From positions 124,001 to 188,000 of the forward strand of contig NZ_JARZAI010000003.1 of the NCBI RefSeq assembly GCF_029893355.1: a stretch of 64,000 nucleotides of DNA, given 5' to 3'. Numbering within the stretch: position 1 is the stretch's first letter; the number at the start of each line of letters is the position of its first letter. Source of the DNA: Kitasatospora sp. MAA4. GTDB taxonomy: Bacteria > Actinomycetota > Actinomycetes > Streptomycetales > Streptomycetaceae. The position numbers and the translations under genes are program-made. Positions 8,805 to 19,271 of the stretch are shown here, in pieces. The notes beneath the pieces were generated by a model, which worked only from the letters and a program-made list of their open reading frames with translations, was not told where the DNA came from and did no database searches.

Positions 8805-9632
8805 TCAGTCCGTCGGGCTGACGAAGTCGATCAGCTCCTCGACGCGGCCGAGCAGGGCCGGGTCGAGGTCGCGGTAGGAGTTCACCGAGGCGAGGATGCG
8901 CTTCCAGGCGGCGGGGGTGTCCACCGGCCAGCCGAGGCGGCGGCAGATGCCCTCCTTCCACTCCTCGCCGCGCGGGACCTGCGGCCAGCCGGGGATGCCC
9001 ACGCTGGCGGGTTTCACGGCGGCCCAGATGTCGATGAACGGGTGGCCGACCACGAGGACCGCGTCGCCGGTGACCTTCGCGGCGATCCGGTGCTCCTTGG
9101 TGCCGGGGAGCAGGTGGTCGACCAGGACGCCGAGCCGCCGCCCCGGGCCGGGGGCGAACTCGGCGACGATCGCGGGCAGGTCGTCGATCCCCTCCAGGTA
9201 CTCGACCACGACGCCCTCGATCCGCAGGTCGTCGCCCCAGACCCGCTCCACCAGCTCGGCGTCGTGCCGGCCCTCGACGTAGATCCGCGACTCCCGGGCG
9301 ACCCGGGCCCGCGCGCCGGGGACGGCCAGCGAGCCGGAGGCGGTGCGGGCCGGGCCCCGGGCGGGTGCGGCGGTGGTCGGCCGGACGAGCGTCACGACCC
9401 TCCCCTCCAGCAGGAAGCCGCGCGGGGTGAGCGGGAAGACCCGGTGCTTGCCGTGCCGGTCCTCCAGGGTGACGGTCACCCCCTCCGCGGTCTTCTCGCA
9501 CCGCACCACCGCGCCGCAGAAGCCGGTGGCGGCCTCCTCGACCACCAGGTCGCGTTCGGCCGCCACCTCCGGCACGGGCTGCTGCCGCTTCCAGGGCGGG
9601 GTGAGGTCGGGGCTGTAGTCAGTGCTGCGCAT
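8805..9632 (-). CDS. DUF3097 family protein
   Basis: A 275-residue protein of the actinobacterial DUF3097 family, whose function is unknown. It begins MRSTDYSPDLTPPWKRQQPVPEV, then VVEEAATGFCGAVVR and LEDRHGKHRVFPL, followed by an Asp-rich Toprim-like segment (IYVEGRHDAELVERVWGDDL, and VLVDHLLPGTKEHRIA) near residues 110-190. The pattern E...D.L/DHL is reminiscent of Toprim folds, which is inference only. It is monocistronic by position, convergent with the Uma2 gene and upstream of pspAB on the same strand across a 58-bp gap. Confidence 0.85.
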   Translation of the reverse strand: MRSTDYSPDLTPPWKRQQPVPEVAAERDLVVEEAATGFCGAVVRCEKTAEGVTVTLEDRHGKHRVFPLTPRGFLLEGRVVTLVRPTTAAPARGPARTASGSLAVPGARARVARESRIYVEGRHDAELVERVWGDDLRIEGVVVEYLEGIDDLPAIVAEFAPGPGRRLGVLVDHLLPGTKEHRIAAKVTGDAVLVVGHPFIDIWAAVKPASVGIPGWPQVPRGEEWKEGICRRLGWPVDTPAAWKRILASVNSYRDLDPALLGRVEELIDFVSPTD

Positions 9633-9690
9633 CCAGGGACTATACGAAATCCCACCCCGCGTCAGCGGACGGCACGTCAGACACGGGCTC

Positions 9691-10275
9691 TCAGAGGCCG
9701 GGCGCGCCCCAGACCGGGAACCAGCGGCTGAGATCCGACTCCACCCGCAGGTCGTTGCCGAGCATCGCCTTCACCTGGAGCTCCAGCGGGCTGTTGCGCC
9801 GCTCGCCCCCGCCGGGCATCGGCGCGAACGGGAAGAACGTTCCGCGCTTGTACAGGTACACCAGGGCCAGCGACTGCCCGGCCTCGTTGCGGAAGCCGAC
9901 CAGCGAGCAGAGCAGCTGCGGCCCGAAGCCGTTCGCCTCCAGTTCGCTGTTGACCGCGTGCAGGTCGTTGACCAGCTCCGGCAGCTCCTCGGGGGTGTGC
10001 CGGGCGAGCAGCCAGGAGTAGCCGTACTCGTCCTGGCTCGCCTCCACCGGCACGCCGCCGTTCGCGGTGTCGGCGTCCAGCAGGGCCCGGACCTGGCGTT
10101 CCACCTCGCCGAACGCCCCACCCTCGACGGCGGCGAAGCAGACCGAGCCGAGGCCGGTCGGCTTGAAGCCGACGGCCGCCTCCAGGGTCAGCGCGGCCGA
10201 GGGCACGCCGAAGAGCTGGTCGAGATCGGGCCGGACCGGCTTGCTGCGACCGAGCAGCGCATCCAGGAATCCCAC
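9691..10275 (-). CDS. pspAB: PspA-associated protein PspAB
   Basis: A 194-residue soluble protein beginning MGFLDALLGRSKPVRPDLD, typical of the PspAB family that in actinobacteria lies beside htpX and is linked to the phage-shock/envelope stress response. There is no enzyme motif. It follows htpX by about 30 bases on the same strand and is probably co-transcribed with it, which fits a shared role in membrane quality control. The function is inferred from family naming and neighbourhood only. Confidence 0.85.
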   Translation of the reverse strand: MGFLDALLGRSKPVRPDLDQLFGVPSAALTLEAAVGFKPTGLGSVCFAAVEGGAFGEVERQVRALLDADTANGGVPVEASQDEYGYSWLLARHTPEELPELVNDLHAVNSELEANGFGPQLLCSLVGFRNEAGQSLALVYLYKRGTFFPFAPMPGGGERRNSPLELQVKAMLGNDLRVESDLSRWFPVWGAPGL

Positions 10276-10305
10276 GAGTGTTCCTTCCGCATAGCTATTG
10301 GGGGG

Positions 10306-11235
10306 TCAGCGTCCCAGCTCGGCCGAGATCTTGCCCAGCTGCTCCAGCCGCTGCTCCAGCGAGGGGTGGGTGGACAGCAGCTGCGAGGCGGCCTCGCGCG
10401 CGCTCAGCGCGGGGGCGAAGTAGAAGGCGTTGTACGGCTGCGCCTGGCGCAGGTCCTTGGTCGGGATGGCGGCGATCTGCCCGGTCACCTTGGTGAGCGC
10501 CGAGGCCAGCGCGCTCGGGCGGCCGGTGAGCTGGGCGGCGGCACGGTCGGCGGCCAGCTCGCGGTAGCGCGAGAGCAGCCGGGTCAGCAGGAAGCTGATC
10601 GCGTACACCACCATGCTGACCAGCGGGATGATGATCATCGCGATGGCGGCGTTGCTGTCGTTGTTGTTGTTGCTGCGGTTGTTGCCGCCCATCATTCCGC
10701 TGTAGAGCGCGATCCGGGTGATCGCCCCGGCCAGCACGCCCAGGAAGCCGGCGATGGTCATCACCGCGACGTCCCGGTGGGCGACGTGCGAGAGCTCGTG
10801 GGCGAGCACGCCCTCCAGCTCCTCCGGGTCCAGCCGCCGCATCAGGCCGGTGGTCACGCAGATGACCGACTTCTCGGGCTTGCGGCCGGTGGCGAAGGCG
10901 TTCGGCATGTCGTTGTTCGCCACCGCGACGCGCGGCTTGGGCATGTCCGCCAGCGCGCAGAGCCGGTCAATGGTGCCGTGCAGCTGCGGATACTGCTCAG
11001 GGGTGACCTCGTGGGCGCCCATGGCCCGCTCGGTGATCTTGTCGCTGAACCAGAACTGCACGATGAACAGGCCGCCGGCGATCAGCACGATCAGCGGCCA
11101 GGCGCCGCGGAGCAGGACGATCAGCACGCCGGTGAATCCGACGTACAGCAGGCCGATCAGGAACATGGTGGTGACCATCCGCCCGGTCAGCCCACGGTCG
11201 GGGGCGAAGCGGGTGTGGGGGCCGGACGCCGACAT
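10306..11235 (-). CDS. htpX: Membrane zinc metalloprotease HtpX
   Basis: A 309-residue M48 family protease with an N-terminal helical hairpin (about residues 20-60), the zinc motif HELSH in VLAHELSHVAHRD near residue 145, and further membrane helices at about 160-230; the downstream Glu ligand region reads YRELAADRAAAQLTGRP. HtpX degrades misfolded membrane proteins together with FtsH. ATG at 11235 is chosen because AGAGGAG lies eight bases upstream; an in-frame extension to 11307 lacks a site. It is divergent from hrcA, so two protein quality-control units share this intergenic region. Confidence 0.93.
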   Translation of the reverse strand: MSASGPHTRFAPDRGLTGRMVTTMFLIGLLYVGFTGVLIVLLRGAWPLIVLIAGGLFIVQFWFSDKITERAMGAHEVTPEQYPQLHGTIDRLCALADMPKPRVAVANNDMPNAFATGRKPEKSVICVTTGLMRRLDPEELEGVLAHELSHVAHRDVAVMTIAGFLGVLAGAITRIALYSGMMGGNNRSNNNNDSNAAIAMIIIPLVSMVVYAISFLLTRLLSRYRELAADRAAAQLTGRPSALASALTKVTGQIAAIPTKDLRQAQPYNAFYFAPALSAREAASQLLSTHPSLEQRLEQLGKISAELGR

Positions 11236-11410
11236 GGCTGCTCCTCTTGAAGTCACTCTCGGTTGCTGTCGATGCTGCCACTTTGTTCCCCCGCAGGCAC
11301 CACCCATGCCGACCCCGTCCGAGTCGTCCGGGTGGAAAGTGATCCGCGCGGCATCCGGGGACAGGGCGTTCCTGCTGACGGACCCGGGCCTTACACTGGC
11401 AGGTACGGTT

Positions 11411-11437
11411 CTGGCACTCGGATGACCCGAGTGCCAA
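11411..11437 (+). promoter_or_regulatory. CIRCE operator (HrcA binding site)
   Basis: CTGGCACTC (11411-11419), nine bases, GAGTGCCAA (11429-11437). This matches the CIRCE element TTGGCACTC-N9-GAGTGCCAA at all but the first two positions of the left arm, one of which is offset by a preceding TT. HrcA bound here would repress the hrcA-dnaJ operon until heat stress. It lies 64-90 bases before the hrcA start. Confidence 0.9.
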
Positions 11438-11500
11438 ATCCGTCACAGGACACCGTAAGACCTGGTACCAGGACAACGTGCAACGAGGGAGGTGCGTGCC

Positions 11501-12685
11501 ATGTTCGATGAACCCGAGTCCGACCCTCGCCCGCCCGGCCGAGCGTCGGCTTCCGAGGGGTCCTCGGGCCCCAAGGCCGCGCCCGCCCGCGCCGCGTCCC
11601 GGCCCACCGCCACCCAGCGCGCCGCCGCTGCGGCCCTGAGCCCCGAGCCGAGCCGGCTGGACATCCGCCAGCTCGACGATCGCAAGCTCTCCGTGCTGCG
11701 GGCCATCGTGCAGGACTACGTCGGCACCGAGGAGCCGGTCGGCTCCAAGGCCCTGGTCGAGCGCCACAACCTCGGCGTCTCGCCGGCCACCGTCCGCAAC
11801 GACATGGCCACCCTCGAAGAGGACGGCTACATCCACCAGCCGCACACCAGCGCGGGCCGGATCCCCACCGACAAGGGCTACCGGCTCTTCGTGGACCGGC
11901 TGGCCGAGGTGAAGCCGATGAGCGCGCCGGAGCGCCGCGCCATCCGCCACTTCCTGGACGGCGCGGTCGACCTGGACGACGTGGTGGCCCGGACGGTGCG
12001 GCTGCTCGCGCAGCTCACCCGGCAGGTCGCGGTCGTCCAGTACCCGTCGCTGACCAGGTCCACCGTCCGGCACGTCGAGCTGCTGGCGCTCGCGCCGTCC
12101 AAGATCATGCTGGTGCTGATCACCAACACCGGCCGGGTCGAGCAGCGGATCGTCGACACCCCGGGCCCGGTGGGCGAGACCACCCTGGCCGACCTGCGCG
12201 CCCGGCTCAACGCCCGGGCCGGCGGGCGGTTCTTCCCGGACGTGCCGGCCCTCGTGGAGGACCTGCCGTCCTCCTTCGAGCCGGCCGAGCGTCCGAACGT
12301 GACCACGGTCCTCTCCACCCTGTTCGAATCGCTGGTGGAGCAGAACGAGGAACGGATCATGTTGGCCGGCACGGCCAACCTGACCAGATTCGGCCATGAC
12401 TTCCCGCTCACCATCCAGCCGGTCCTGGAGGCCCTGGAGGAGCAGGTGGTGCTGTTGCGCCTGCTGGGTGAGACCGCCGACTCCGGGATGACCGTCCGGA
12501 TCGGCCGGGAGAACGAGTACGAGGGCCTCAATTCCACCTCCGTCGTCTCGGTCGGTTACGGTTCGGGCGACGAGAGCGTGGCAAAACTGGGTGTGATCGG
12601 CCCCACCCGGATGGACTATCCGGGCACAATGGGGGCGGTGCGAGCGGTGGCACGGTACGTGGGTCAGATCTTGGCCGAGTCGTAG
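11501..12685 (+). CDS. hrcA: Heat-inducible transcription repressor HrcA, N-terminally extended
   Basis: A 394-residue HrcA that represses heat-shock genes by binding CIRCE; folding by GroEL normally sets its activity. The winged-helix domain starts at [20 protein letters not shown] near residue 61, with [20 protein letters not shown] as recognition helix, followed by the GAF-like and dimerisation parts ending [11 protein letters not shown]. Family members are about 338-345 residues and begin next to this helix; here roughly 55 extra Ala/Pro/Ser-rich residues precede it. ATG at 11501 has GGGAGG nine bases before it and no start codon lies near the usual position, so the extension looks real. 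A gap of 82 bases leads to dnaJ. Confidence 0.93.
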   Translation: MFDEPESDPRPPGRASASEGSSGPKAAPARAASRPTATQRAAAAALSPEPSRLDIRQLDDRKLSVLRAIVQDYVGTEEPVGSKALVERHNLGVSPATVRNDMATLEEDGYIHQPHTSAGRIPTDKGYRLFVDRLAEVKPMSAPERRAIRHFLDGAVDLDDVVARTVRLLAQLTRQVAVVQYPSLTRSTVRHVELLALAPSKIMLVLITNTGRVEQRIVDTPGPVGETTLADLRARLNARAGGRFFPDVPALVEDLPSSFEPAERPNVTTVLSTLFESLVEQNEERIMLAGTANLTRFGHDFPLTIQPVLEALEEQVVLLRLLGETADSGMTVRIGRENEYEGLNSTSVVSVGYGSGDESVAKLGVIGPTRMDYPGTMGAVRAVARYVGQILAES

Positions 12686-12767
12686 AGAACGAGAGCGGGC
12701 GGGCCCACCGGGGCGCGTCCGAGACCAGTCGCAGCACCTTCTAGAGGCGGAACAAGCGGAGCATTTG

Positions 12768-13904
12768 GTGGCCACGGACTACTACGCGGTACTCGGCGTC
12801 CGACGGGATGCGGGGCAGGACGAGATCAAGAAGGCGTTCCGGCGCCTCGCGCGTGAACTGCACCCGGACGTCAACCCGGACCCGAAGACTCAGGAGCGGT
12901 TCAAGGAGATCAACGCCGCCTACGAGGTGCTCTCGGACCCGGCCAAACGGCAGGTGTACGACCTCGGCGGCGACCCGCTCTCCCCGAACGGGGGCGGCGG
13001 CGGCTTCGGCGCGGGCGCGGCCGGCTTCGGCTTCTCCGACATCATGGACGCCTTCTTCGGCGCCGCCTCCGGCCAGCGCGGCCCCCGGTCGCGCACCCGG
13101 CGCGGCCAGGACGCCATGATCCGCCTGGAGATCACCCTGGACGAGGCCGCTTTCGGCACGACCAAGGAACTCCAGGTCGACACGGCCGTCACCTGTACGA
13201 CCTGTAGCGGTGAGGGTGCCGCTCCCGGCACCTCCGCGCAGACCTGTGACATGTGTCGCGGCAAGGGCGAGGTCTCCCAGGTCACCCGGTCCTTCCTGGG
13301 CCAGGTCATGACCTCGCGGCCCTGCCCGCAGTGCCAGGGCTTCGGCACCGTCGTGCCGACCCCGTGCCCCGAGTGCGCCGGCGACGGCCGGGTGCGCGCC
13401 CGCCGCACGCTGACGGTCAAGATCCCGGCCGGTGTCGACAACGGCACCCGGATCCAGCTGGCCGGCGAGGGCGAGGTCGGCCCGGGCGGTGGCCCGGCCG
13501 GCGACCTCTACGTCGAGATCGCCGAGACCGCGCACCCGACCTTCCAGCGCCGCGGCGACGACCTGCACTGCACGGTCACCATCCCGATGACGGCGGCCTC
13601 GCTCGGCACCCAGGTGCCGCTGCAGACCCTGGACGGCCTGGAGGAGGTCGACATCCGGCCCGGCACCCAGTCCGGCCAGTCGATCCCGCTGCACGGGCGG
13701 GGCGTCACGCACCTGCGCGGGGGCGGCCGGGGCGACCTGATAGTGCATGTCGAGGTGCAGACTCCCACCAAGCTCGACCCCGAGATGGAGGAGCTGCTGC
13801 GCCGGCTGGCGGTGCTGCGCGGCGAGGAGCGGCCCTCGGGCACCTTCGCGCCCGGCCAGCAGGGGCTGTTCTCCCGCCTGAAGGACGCCTTCAACGGCCG
13901 CTGA
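12768..13904 (+). CDS. dnaJ: Molecular chaperone DnaJ (DnaJ2)
   Basis: A 378-residue type I J-protein that stimulates DnaK. J domain residues 1-65 with the HPD motif in ELHPDVNP; G/F-rich linker with GGGGGFGAGAAGFGF; zinc-finger region with four CxxCxGxG repeats (CTTCSGEG, CDMCRGKG, CPQCQGFG, CPECAGDG); C-terminal substrate-binding domain. The copy next to hrcA in actinobacteria is the second DnaJ, separate from the dnaK-grpE-dnaJ operon. GTG at 12768 is preferred to TTG at 12765 because GGAG ends seven bases before it. Expected to be under CIRCE control with hrcA. Confidence 0.95.
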   Translation: MATDYYAVLGVRRDAGQDEIKKAFRRLARELHPDVNPDPKTQERFKEINAAYEVLSDPAKRQVYDLGGDPLSPNGGGGGFGAGAAGFGFSDIMDAFFGAASGQRGPRSRTRRGQDAMIRLEITLDEAAFGTTKELQVDTAVTCTTCSGEGAAPGTSAQTCDMCRGKGEVSQVTRSFLGQVMTSRPCPQCQGFGTVVPTPCPECAGDGRVRARRTLTVKIPAGVDNGTRIQLAGEGEVGPGGGPAGDLYVEIAETAHPTFQRRGDDLHCTVTIPMTAASLGTQVPLQTLDGLEEVDIRPGTQSGQSIPLHGRGVTHLRGGGRGDLIVHVEVQTPTKLDPEMEELLRRLAVLRGEERPSGTFAPGQQGLFSRLKDAFNGR

Positions 13905-13932
13905 GTTCGACCGAGTTCGACCGAGTTCGACC
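13903..13932. repeat. Three tandem copies of a 10-bp unit
   Basis: GAGTTCGACC is repeated exactly three times, starting within the dnaJ stop codon and running into the intergenic region just before the terminator hairpin. Its size suggests simple slippage expansion; no function is evident. Confidence 0.9.
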
Positions 13933-13933
13933 C

Positions 13934-13970
13934 TGGCCGGTCCGCTGCCTACGTGGCGGCGGGCCGGCCA
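13934..13970 (+). terminator. Terminator hairpin after dnaJ
   Basis: Arms 13934-13949 and 13955-13970 form a 16-bp stem with two G-U-type mismatches around the five-base loop TACGT. It lies 29 bases after the dnaJ stop and 24 bases before rsmE, so it may separate the heat-shock unit from rsmE. Confidence 0.7.
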
Positions 13971-13994
13971 CCACCATTTCGTGAGGAACGCCGC

Positions 13995-14744
13995 ATGACC
14001 GCGCCCGTCTTCGTCGTCGACACCGCCCGCCTCGCCGGCGCCTCCCCGGGCGCCGTGGTCCGGTTGGACGGGGCCGAGGGGCGGCACGCGGCCGCCGTGA
14101 AGCGGCTGGAGGCCGGCGAGGCGGTCACCCTCACCGACGGCCTGGGCCTGGGCGGCCACGGCACGGTGAGCGCCGTGCACGGCAAGGACGCGCTCGACGT
14201 GACGCTCGCCGAGCTGGTCGAGGAGCCCGAGCCCGGCCCGCGGATCGTGGTCGTCCAGGCGCTGCCCAAGGGCGACCGCGGCGAGCTCGCCGTCGAGACC
14301 ATGACCGAGGTCGGCGTCGACGTGGTGATCCCGTGGGCCGCCTCGCGCTGCATCACCCAGTGGAAGGGCGACCGCGGCGCCAAGGCACTGGCCAAGTGGC
14401 GCTCCACCGCGCGCGAGGCCGGCAAGCAGTCGCGCCGGCTGCGCTTCCCCGAGGTGCGCGAGCAGATGACGACCCGTCAGCTCGTCCCGCTGCTGGCCTC
14501 GGCGGCGCTGGCGGCGGTCCTGCACGAGGACGGCGCCGAGCCGCTGGCCACCGTTGCGCTGCCGACCGCCGGGGACGTCTTCCTGATCGTCGGGCCGGAG
14601 GGCGGGGTCAGTCCCGAGGAGCTGGCGGCGTTCGCCGAGGCGGGTGCGAAGCCGTACCGGCTGGGCCGCTCGGTGCTGCGCACCTCGACCGCCGGGGTGG
14701 CGGCCGGGGCGCTGCTGCTGGGCCGCTCCGGCCGCTGGTCGTGA
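13995..14744 (+). CDS. rsmE: 16S rRNA (uracil-1498-N3)-methyltransferase RsmE
   Basis: A 249-residue SPOUT methyltransferase that methylates U1498 of 16S rRNA using S-adenosylmethionine. N-terminal PUA-like domain (about 1-75), then the knotted SPOUT domain with QALPKGDRGELAVETMTEVGVD near residue 93, WKSTAREAGKQSRR-type stretch near 137, IVGPEGGVSPEE near 200 and the C-terminal LGRSVLRTSTA, all family hallmarks. ATG at 13995 follows GAGGA by seven bases. It sits between dnaJ and a HIT gene, the usual order in actinobacteria. Confidence 0.95.
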   Translation: MTAPVFVVDTARLAGASPGAVVRLDGAEGRHAAAVKRLEAGEAVTLTDGLGLGGHGTVSAVHGKDALDVTLAELVEEPEPGPRIVVVQALPKGDRGELAVETMTEVGVDVVIPWAASRCITQWKGDRGAKALAKWRSTAREAGKQSRRLRFPEVREQMTTRQLVPLLASAALAAVLHEDGAEPLATVALPTAGDVFLIVGPEGGVSPEELAAFAEAGAKPYRLGRSVLRTSTAGVAAGALLLGRSGRWS

Positions 14745-14809
14745 ACCTGCGTCCGGTAGTTTGACGGCACGTCCGACGGGCAGACCGCCCCTTCCACGGA
14801 GAGTGACCC

Positions 14810-15169
14810 ATGTCCGTACCGATCGACGCCGACTGCCTCTTCTGCAAGATCGTGACGGGTGACATCCCGGCCACGGTGGTCCGCGAGACCGAGCGCACGC
14901 TGGCCTTCCGGGACATCAACCCGCAGGCCCCGACGCACATCCTGGTGATCCCCAAGGCGCACTACCCGAACGCCGCCACGCTGGCCGCCGCCGAACCGGA
15001 GCTGGCCGGCGTGCTGCTGAGCGAGGCGGCCGGGGCGGCCGCCGACGAGAAGATCGCCGACTCCGGCTACCGGCTGATCTTCAACACCGGTGCGGGCGCC
15101 GGCCAGACCGTCTTCCACGCACACGTCCACCTGCTCGGCGGGCAGGTCTTCCACGAGGGCCTGGTCTGA
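14810..15169 (+). CDS. HIT family nucleotide hydrolase
   Basis: A 119-residue histidine-triad protein of the HINT group, purine nucleoside phosphoramidases or related hydrolases. N-terminal CLFCKIV with two Cys, then FRDINPQAPTHILVIPK, and the catalytic triad HAHVHLL near residue 103. Complete at normal length. It follows rsmE by 65 bases and is separated from rnz by only three bases, so it is probably co-transcribed with rnz. The physiological substrate cannot be stated from sequence. Confidence 0.93.
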   Translation: MSVPIDADCLFCKIVTGDIPATVVRETERTLAFRDINPQAPTHILVIPKAHYPNAATLAAAEPELAGVLLSEAAGAAADEKIADSGYRLIFNTGAGAGQTVFHAHVHLLGGQVFHEGLV

Positions 15170-15172
15170 TCC

Positions 15173-16105
15173 GTGTCGAGTCGCGAACTGGTCGTCCTCG
15201 GCACGGCCAGCCAGGTGCCGACCCGGCACCGCAACCACAACGGCTACCTGCTGCGCTGGGACGGTGAGGGCCTGCTCTTCGACCCGGGGGAGGGGACCCA
15301 GCGCCAGATGCTGCACGCCGGCGTCTCGGCCACCGACCTGACCCGGATCTGCGTGACGCACTTCCACGGCGACCACAGCCTGGGCCTGGCCGGCGTGATC
15401 CAGCGGATCAACCTGGACCGCGTGCCGCACCCCGTGCACGCCTACTACCCGGCCTCCGGCCAGGTCTTCTTCGACCGGCTGCGGCGCGCCACCGCCTTCC
15501 ACGAGACGGCCGACCTGCGGCCGCACCCGATCGCCGACGCCGGCCCGCTGGAGGCCCCGGGCGCGCCCTTCGCGCTGGAGGCGGTCCGGCTCTCGCACCC
15601 GGTGGAGTCCTTCGGCTACCGCCTGACCGAGCCCGACGGCCGCCGCCTGGTGCCCGAGCGGCTGGCCGCGCTGGGCCTGCGCGGCCCGGACGTCGGCCGG
15701 CTCCAGCGTGAGGGCCGGATCGAACTGGACGACCGTACGGTCACCCTGGCGGAGGTCAGCGAGGAGCGGCCCGGCCAGCGGTTCGCCTTCGTGATGGACA
15801 CCCGGCTCTGCGACGGCGTGGCGGCGCTGGCCGAGGGCGTCGACCTGCTGGTGATCGAGGCGACCTTCCTGGAGGCCGACGGCCGCCTCGCCGAGGAGCA
15901 CGGCCACCTCACCGCCGCCCAGGCGGCCCGGGTCGCGGCCGAGGCGGGCGTCCGGACCCTGGTGCTGACGCATTTCTCGCAGCGCTACCCCGATCTGGAG
16001 GGGCACCTCGCGGAGGCGCGCAAGCACTTCGACGGCGAACTGGTGGTCGCCGAGGACCTCGCCCGCGTCCCGGTGCCCCCGCGCCCGCGGGGCGGAATGC
16101 GGTGA
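15173..16105 (+). CDS. rnz: Ribonuclease Z
   Basis: A 310-residue metallo-beta-lactamase-fold endonuclease that trims tRNA 3' ends. The zinc motif reads [13 protein letters not shown] near residue 63, with further ligands in [10 protein letters not shown] near 142, VMDTRLCDG near 206 and [17 protein letters not shown] His near 243, LTHFSQRY near 264. The tRNA-clamping exosite arm of the short-form enzyme is present around residues 150-200. GTG at 15173 starts three bases after the HIT stop, indicating an operon. Confidence 0.92.
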   Translation: MSSRELVVLGTASQVPTRHRNHNGYLLRWDGEGLLFDPGEGTQRQMLHAGVSATDLTRICVTHFHGDHSLGLAGVIQRINLDRVPHPVHAYYPASGQVFFDRLRRATAFHETADLRPHPIADAGPLEAPGAPFALEAVRLSHPVESFGYRLTEPDGRRLVPERLAALGLRGPDVGRLQREGRIELDDRTVTLAEVSEERPGQRFAFVMDTRLCDGVAALAEGVDLLVIEATFLEADGRLAEEHGHLTAAQAARVAAEAGVRTLVLTHFSQRYPDLEGHLAEARKHFDGELVVAEDLARVPVPPRPRGGMR

Positions 16106-16261
16106 GCGGGGAAAAGGGGTGGCATCACCGCCGGAACTGCCAGACCATCGTTGCGGCCGCAGCACGGCGAACTGCCGCGCGGCGTACCCTGGTGACCCCG
16201 GAACCGACCGGTCGGCACCCGCAACCACGAATGGGAAGAGGACAGGCCGCAGCGCCGACTC

Positions 16262-17374
<1,113 letters not shown>

Positions 17375-17388
17375 GCGCAGACCTCTTC

Positions 17389-17883
17389 ATGTCCATCGAC
17401 ATCGCCAACGAGTCCGGCTGGGACGCCGACGAGGATGCCATCCTCGACGTCGCCCGCTTCGCCCTCGACAAGATGCGGATCCACCCGCAGTCCGAACTGT
17501 CCGTGATCCTCATCGACAGCGAGGCGATGGAGCAGCTGCACATCCAGTGGATGGACCTGCCAGGTCCGACCGACGTGATGTCCTTCCCGATGGACGAGCT
17601 GCGTCCGGGCAAGGAGGGCGAGGAGCTGCCGCAGGGGCTGCTCGGCGACATCGTGCTCTGCCCCGAGGTGGCCAAGGCCCAGGGGCTGGCGGCGCCGTCG
17701 CAGCACTCGATGGACGAGGAGCTGCAACTGCTCACCGTCCACGGGGTGCTGCACGTGCTCGGCTACGACCACGAGGAGCCGGAGGAGGAGCGCACCATGT
17801 TCGCCCTCCAGAAGCGCATCCTGGACGACTGGCGCGCCGGTCGCGGGCTGTCGGGGCTCTCCCCGGCGCCCACCACGCACTGA
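17389..17883 (+). CDS. ybeY: rRNA maturation endonuclease YbeY
   Basis: A 164-residue UPF0054 metalloprotein required for 16S rRNA 3' end maturation and 70S quality control. The zinc motif [17 protein letters not shown] (HGxLHLxGYDH form, three His ligands) is near residue 117; [11 protein letters not shown] near 62 is the other family signature. Length is normal. It lies between phoH and a corC-type gene in one operon. Confidence 0.95.
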   Translation: MSIDIANESGWDADEDAILDVARFALDKMRIHPQSELSVILIDSEAMEQLHIQWMDLPGPTDVMSFPMDELRPGKEGEELPQGLLGDIVLCPEVAKAQGLAAPSQHSMDEELQLLTVHGVLHVLGYDHEEPEEERTMFALQKRILDDWRAGRGLSGLSPAPTTH

Positions 17884-17887
17884 TCCG

Positions 17888-19210
17888 ATGAGCGGGGACA
17901 GTACGAGTTTTCTGGTCGGGGCGTTTCTGCTGGTCATGGTCGGTTGGCTGGCCGCCTGCGCCGAGGCGGGGATCTCCCGGGTCTCCCGGTTCCGTGCCGA
18001 GGAGGCCGTCCGGGCCGGCAGGCGCGGCTCGGACCGGCTGCTGACGCTGGCGAGCGATCCGATCCGCTACCTCAACCTGGCCACCCTGATCCGGGTGGCC
18101 AGCGAGGTGGCGGCCGCCGTCCTGGTGACCGTGGTCTGCGTCCGGTCCTTCCAGCAGACCTGGCAGGCCGTGCTGCTGGCGTTCGGCGTGATGGTGCTGG
18201 TCTCGTTCGTCGCGGTCGGTGTCTCGCCGCGCACGATCGGGCGCCAGCACCCGCTCACCTCGGCCACCACGGCCTCGTTCGTGCTGCTGCCGCTGGCCCG
18301 GATCCTCGGCCCGATCCCGCGGCTGCTGATCCTGATGGGCAACGCGCTCACCCCGGGCAAGGGCTACCGCGAGGGGCCGTTCGCCTCCGAGGCCGAGCTG
18401 CGGGCGCTGGTCGACCTGGCGGAGAAGGACGACCTGATCGAGGACGAGGAGCGCCGGATGGTGCACTCGGTCTTCGAGCTGGGCGACACCATCGTGCGCG
18501 AGGTGATGGTGCCGCGCACCGACCTGGTGATGATCGAACGGCACAAGACGGTCCGCCAGGCGCTCACCCTGGCGCTGCGTTCCGGCTTCTCGCGGATCCC
18601 GGTGGTCGGCGAGAACGAGGACGACGTGGTCGGCATCGTCTACCTCAAGGATCTGGTGCGCCTCACCCACATCAGCCGGGACGCCGAGTCCGAGCAGGTG
18701 GACACCATGATGCGGCCGGCCGTCTTCATCCCGGACAGCAAGCCGGCCGGCGACCTGCTGCGCGAGATGCAGCAGATGCGCTCGCACGTCGCGATCGTGA
18801 TCGACGAGTACGGCGGCACGGCCGGCCTGGTCACCATCGAGGACATCCTGGAGGAGATCGTCGGCGAGATCACCGACGAGTACGACCGGGAGATCGCCCC
18901 GGTCGAGGACCTCGGCGACGGCTCGTTCCGGATCACCGCCCGGCTGCTGGTCGAGGATCTCGGTGAGCTGTTCGGCATCGAGCTGGAGGACGAGGACATC
19001 GAGACCGTCGGCGGCCTGCTCGCCAAGCACCTGGGGCGGGTCCCGATCCCCGGCTCGGCCTGCGAGGTCCCGCTGCCGCAGGACGGTCCGAGCGGGCTCA
19101 GCGCGATCAGGCTGACCGCGGAGAGCTCGGCCGGGCGCCGCAACCGGATCGGCACCGTGGTGGCCGCGCCGGTCGGCCTGCTCGGCGACGTCCAGGAGCA
19201 GGCGGAGTAG
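17888..19210 (+). CDS. CNNM/CorC-type membrane protein (hemolysin family)
   Basis: A 440-residue protein with an N-terminal DUF21/CNNM transmembrane domain (about 1-190, several hydrophobic helices), a tandem CBS pair (about 205-335; MVPRTDLVMIERHKTV, FSRIPVVGENEDDVVGIVYLKDL, IVIDEYGGTAGLVTIEDILEEIVG) and a C-terminal CorC/HlyC domain (about 345-430). The family is linked to Mg2+/Co2+ efflux or homeostasis; 'hemolysin' is a historical label. ATG at 17888 is four bases after the ybeY stop. Confidence 0.92.
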   Translation: MSGDSTSFLVGAFLLVMVGWLAACAEAGISRVSRFRAEEAVRAGRRGSDRLLTLASDPIRYLNLATLIRVASEVAAAVLVTVVCVRSFQQTWQAVLLAFGVMVLVSFVAVGVSPRTIGRQHPLTSATTASFVLLPLARILGPIPRLLILMGNALTPGKGYREGPFASEAELRALVDLAEKDDLIEDEERRMVHSVFELGDTIVREVMVPRTDLVMIERHKTVRQALTLALRSGFSRIPVVGENEDDVVGIVYLKDLVRLTHISRDAESEQVDTMMRPAVFIPDSKPAGDLLREMQQMRSHVAIVIDEYGGTAGLVTIEDILEEIVGEITDEYDREIAPVEDLGDGSFRITARLLVEDLGELFGIELEDEDIETVGGLLAKHLGRVPIPGSACEVPLPQDGPSGLSAIRLTAESSAGRRNRIGTVVAAPVGLLGDVQEQAE

Positions 19211-19271
19211 GACGGTCCTGCCGGTGGACACCCGGTGCCTCGGGGGTGGCCGGCGTTTTATGCTCAGCGGC

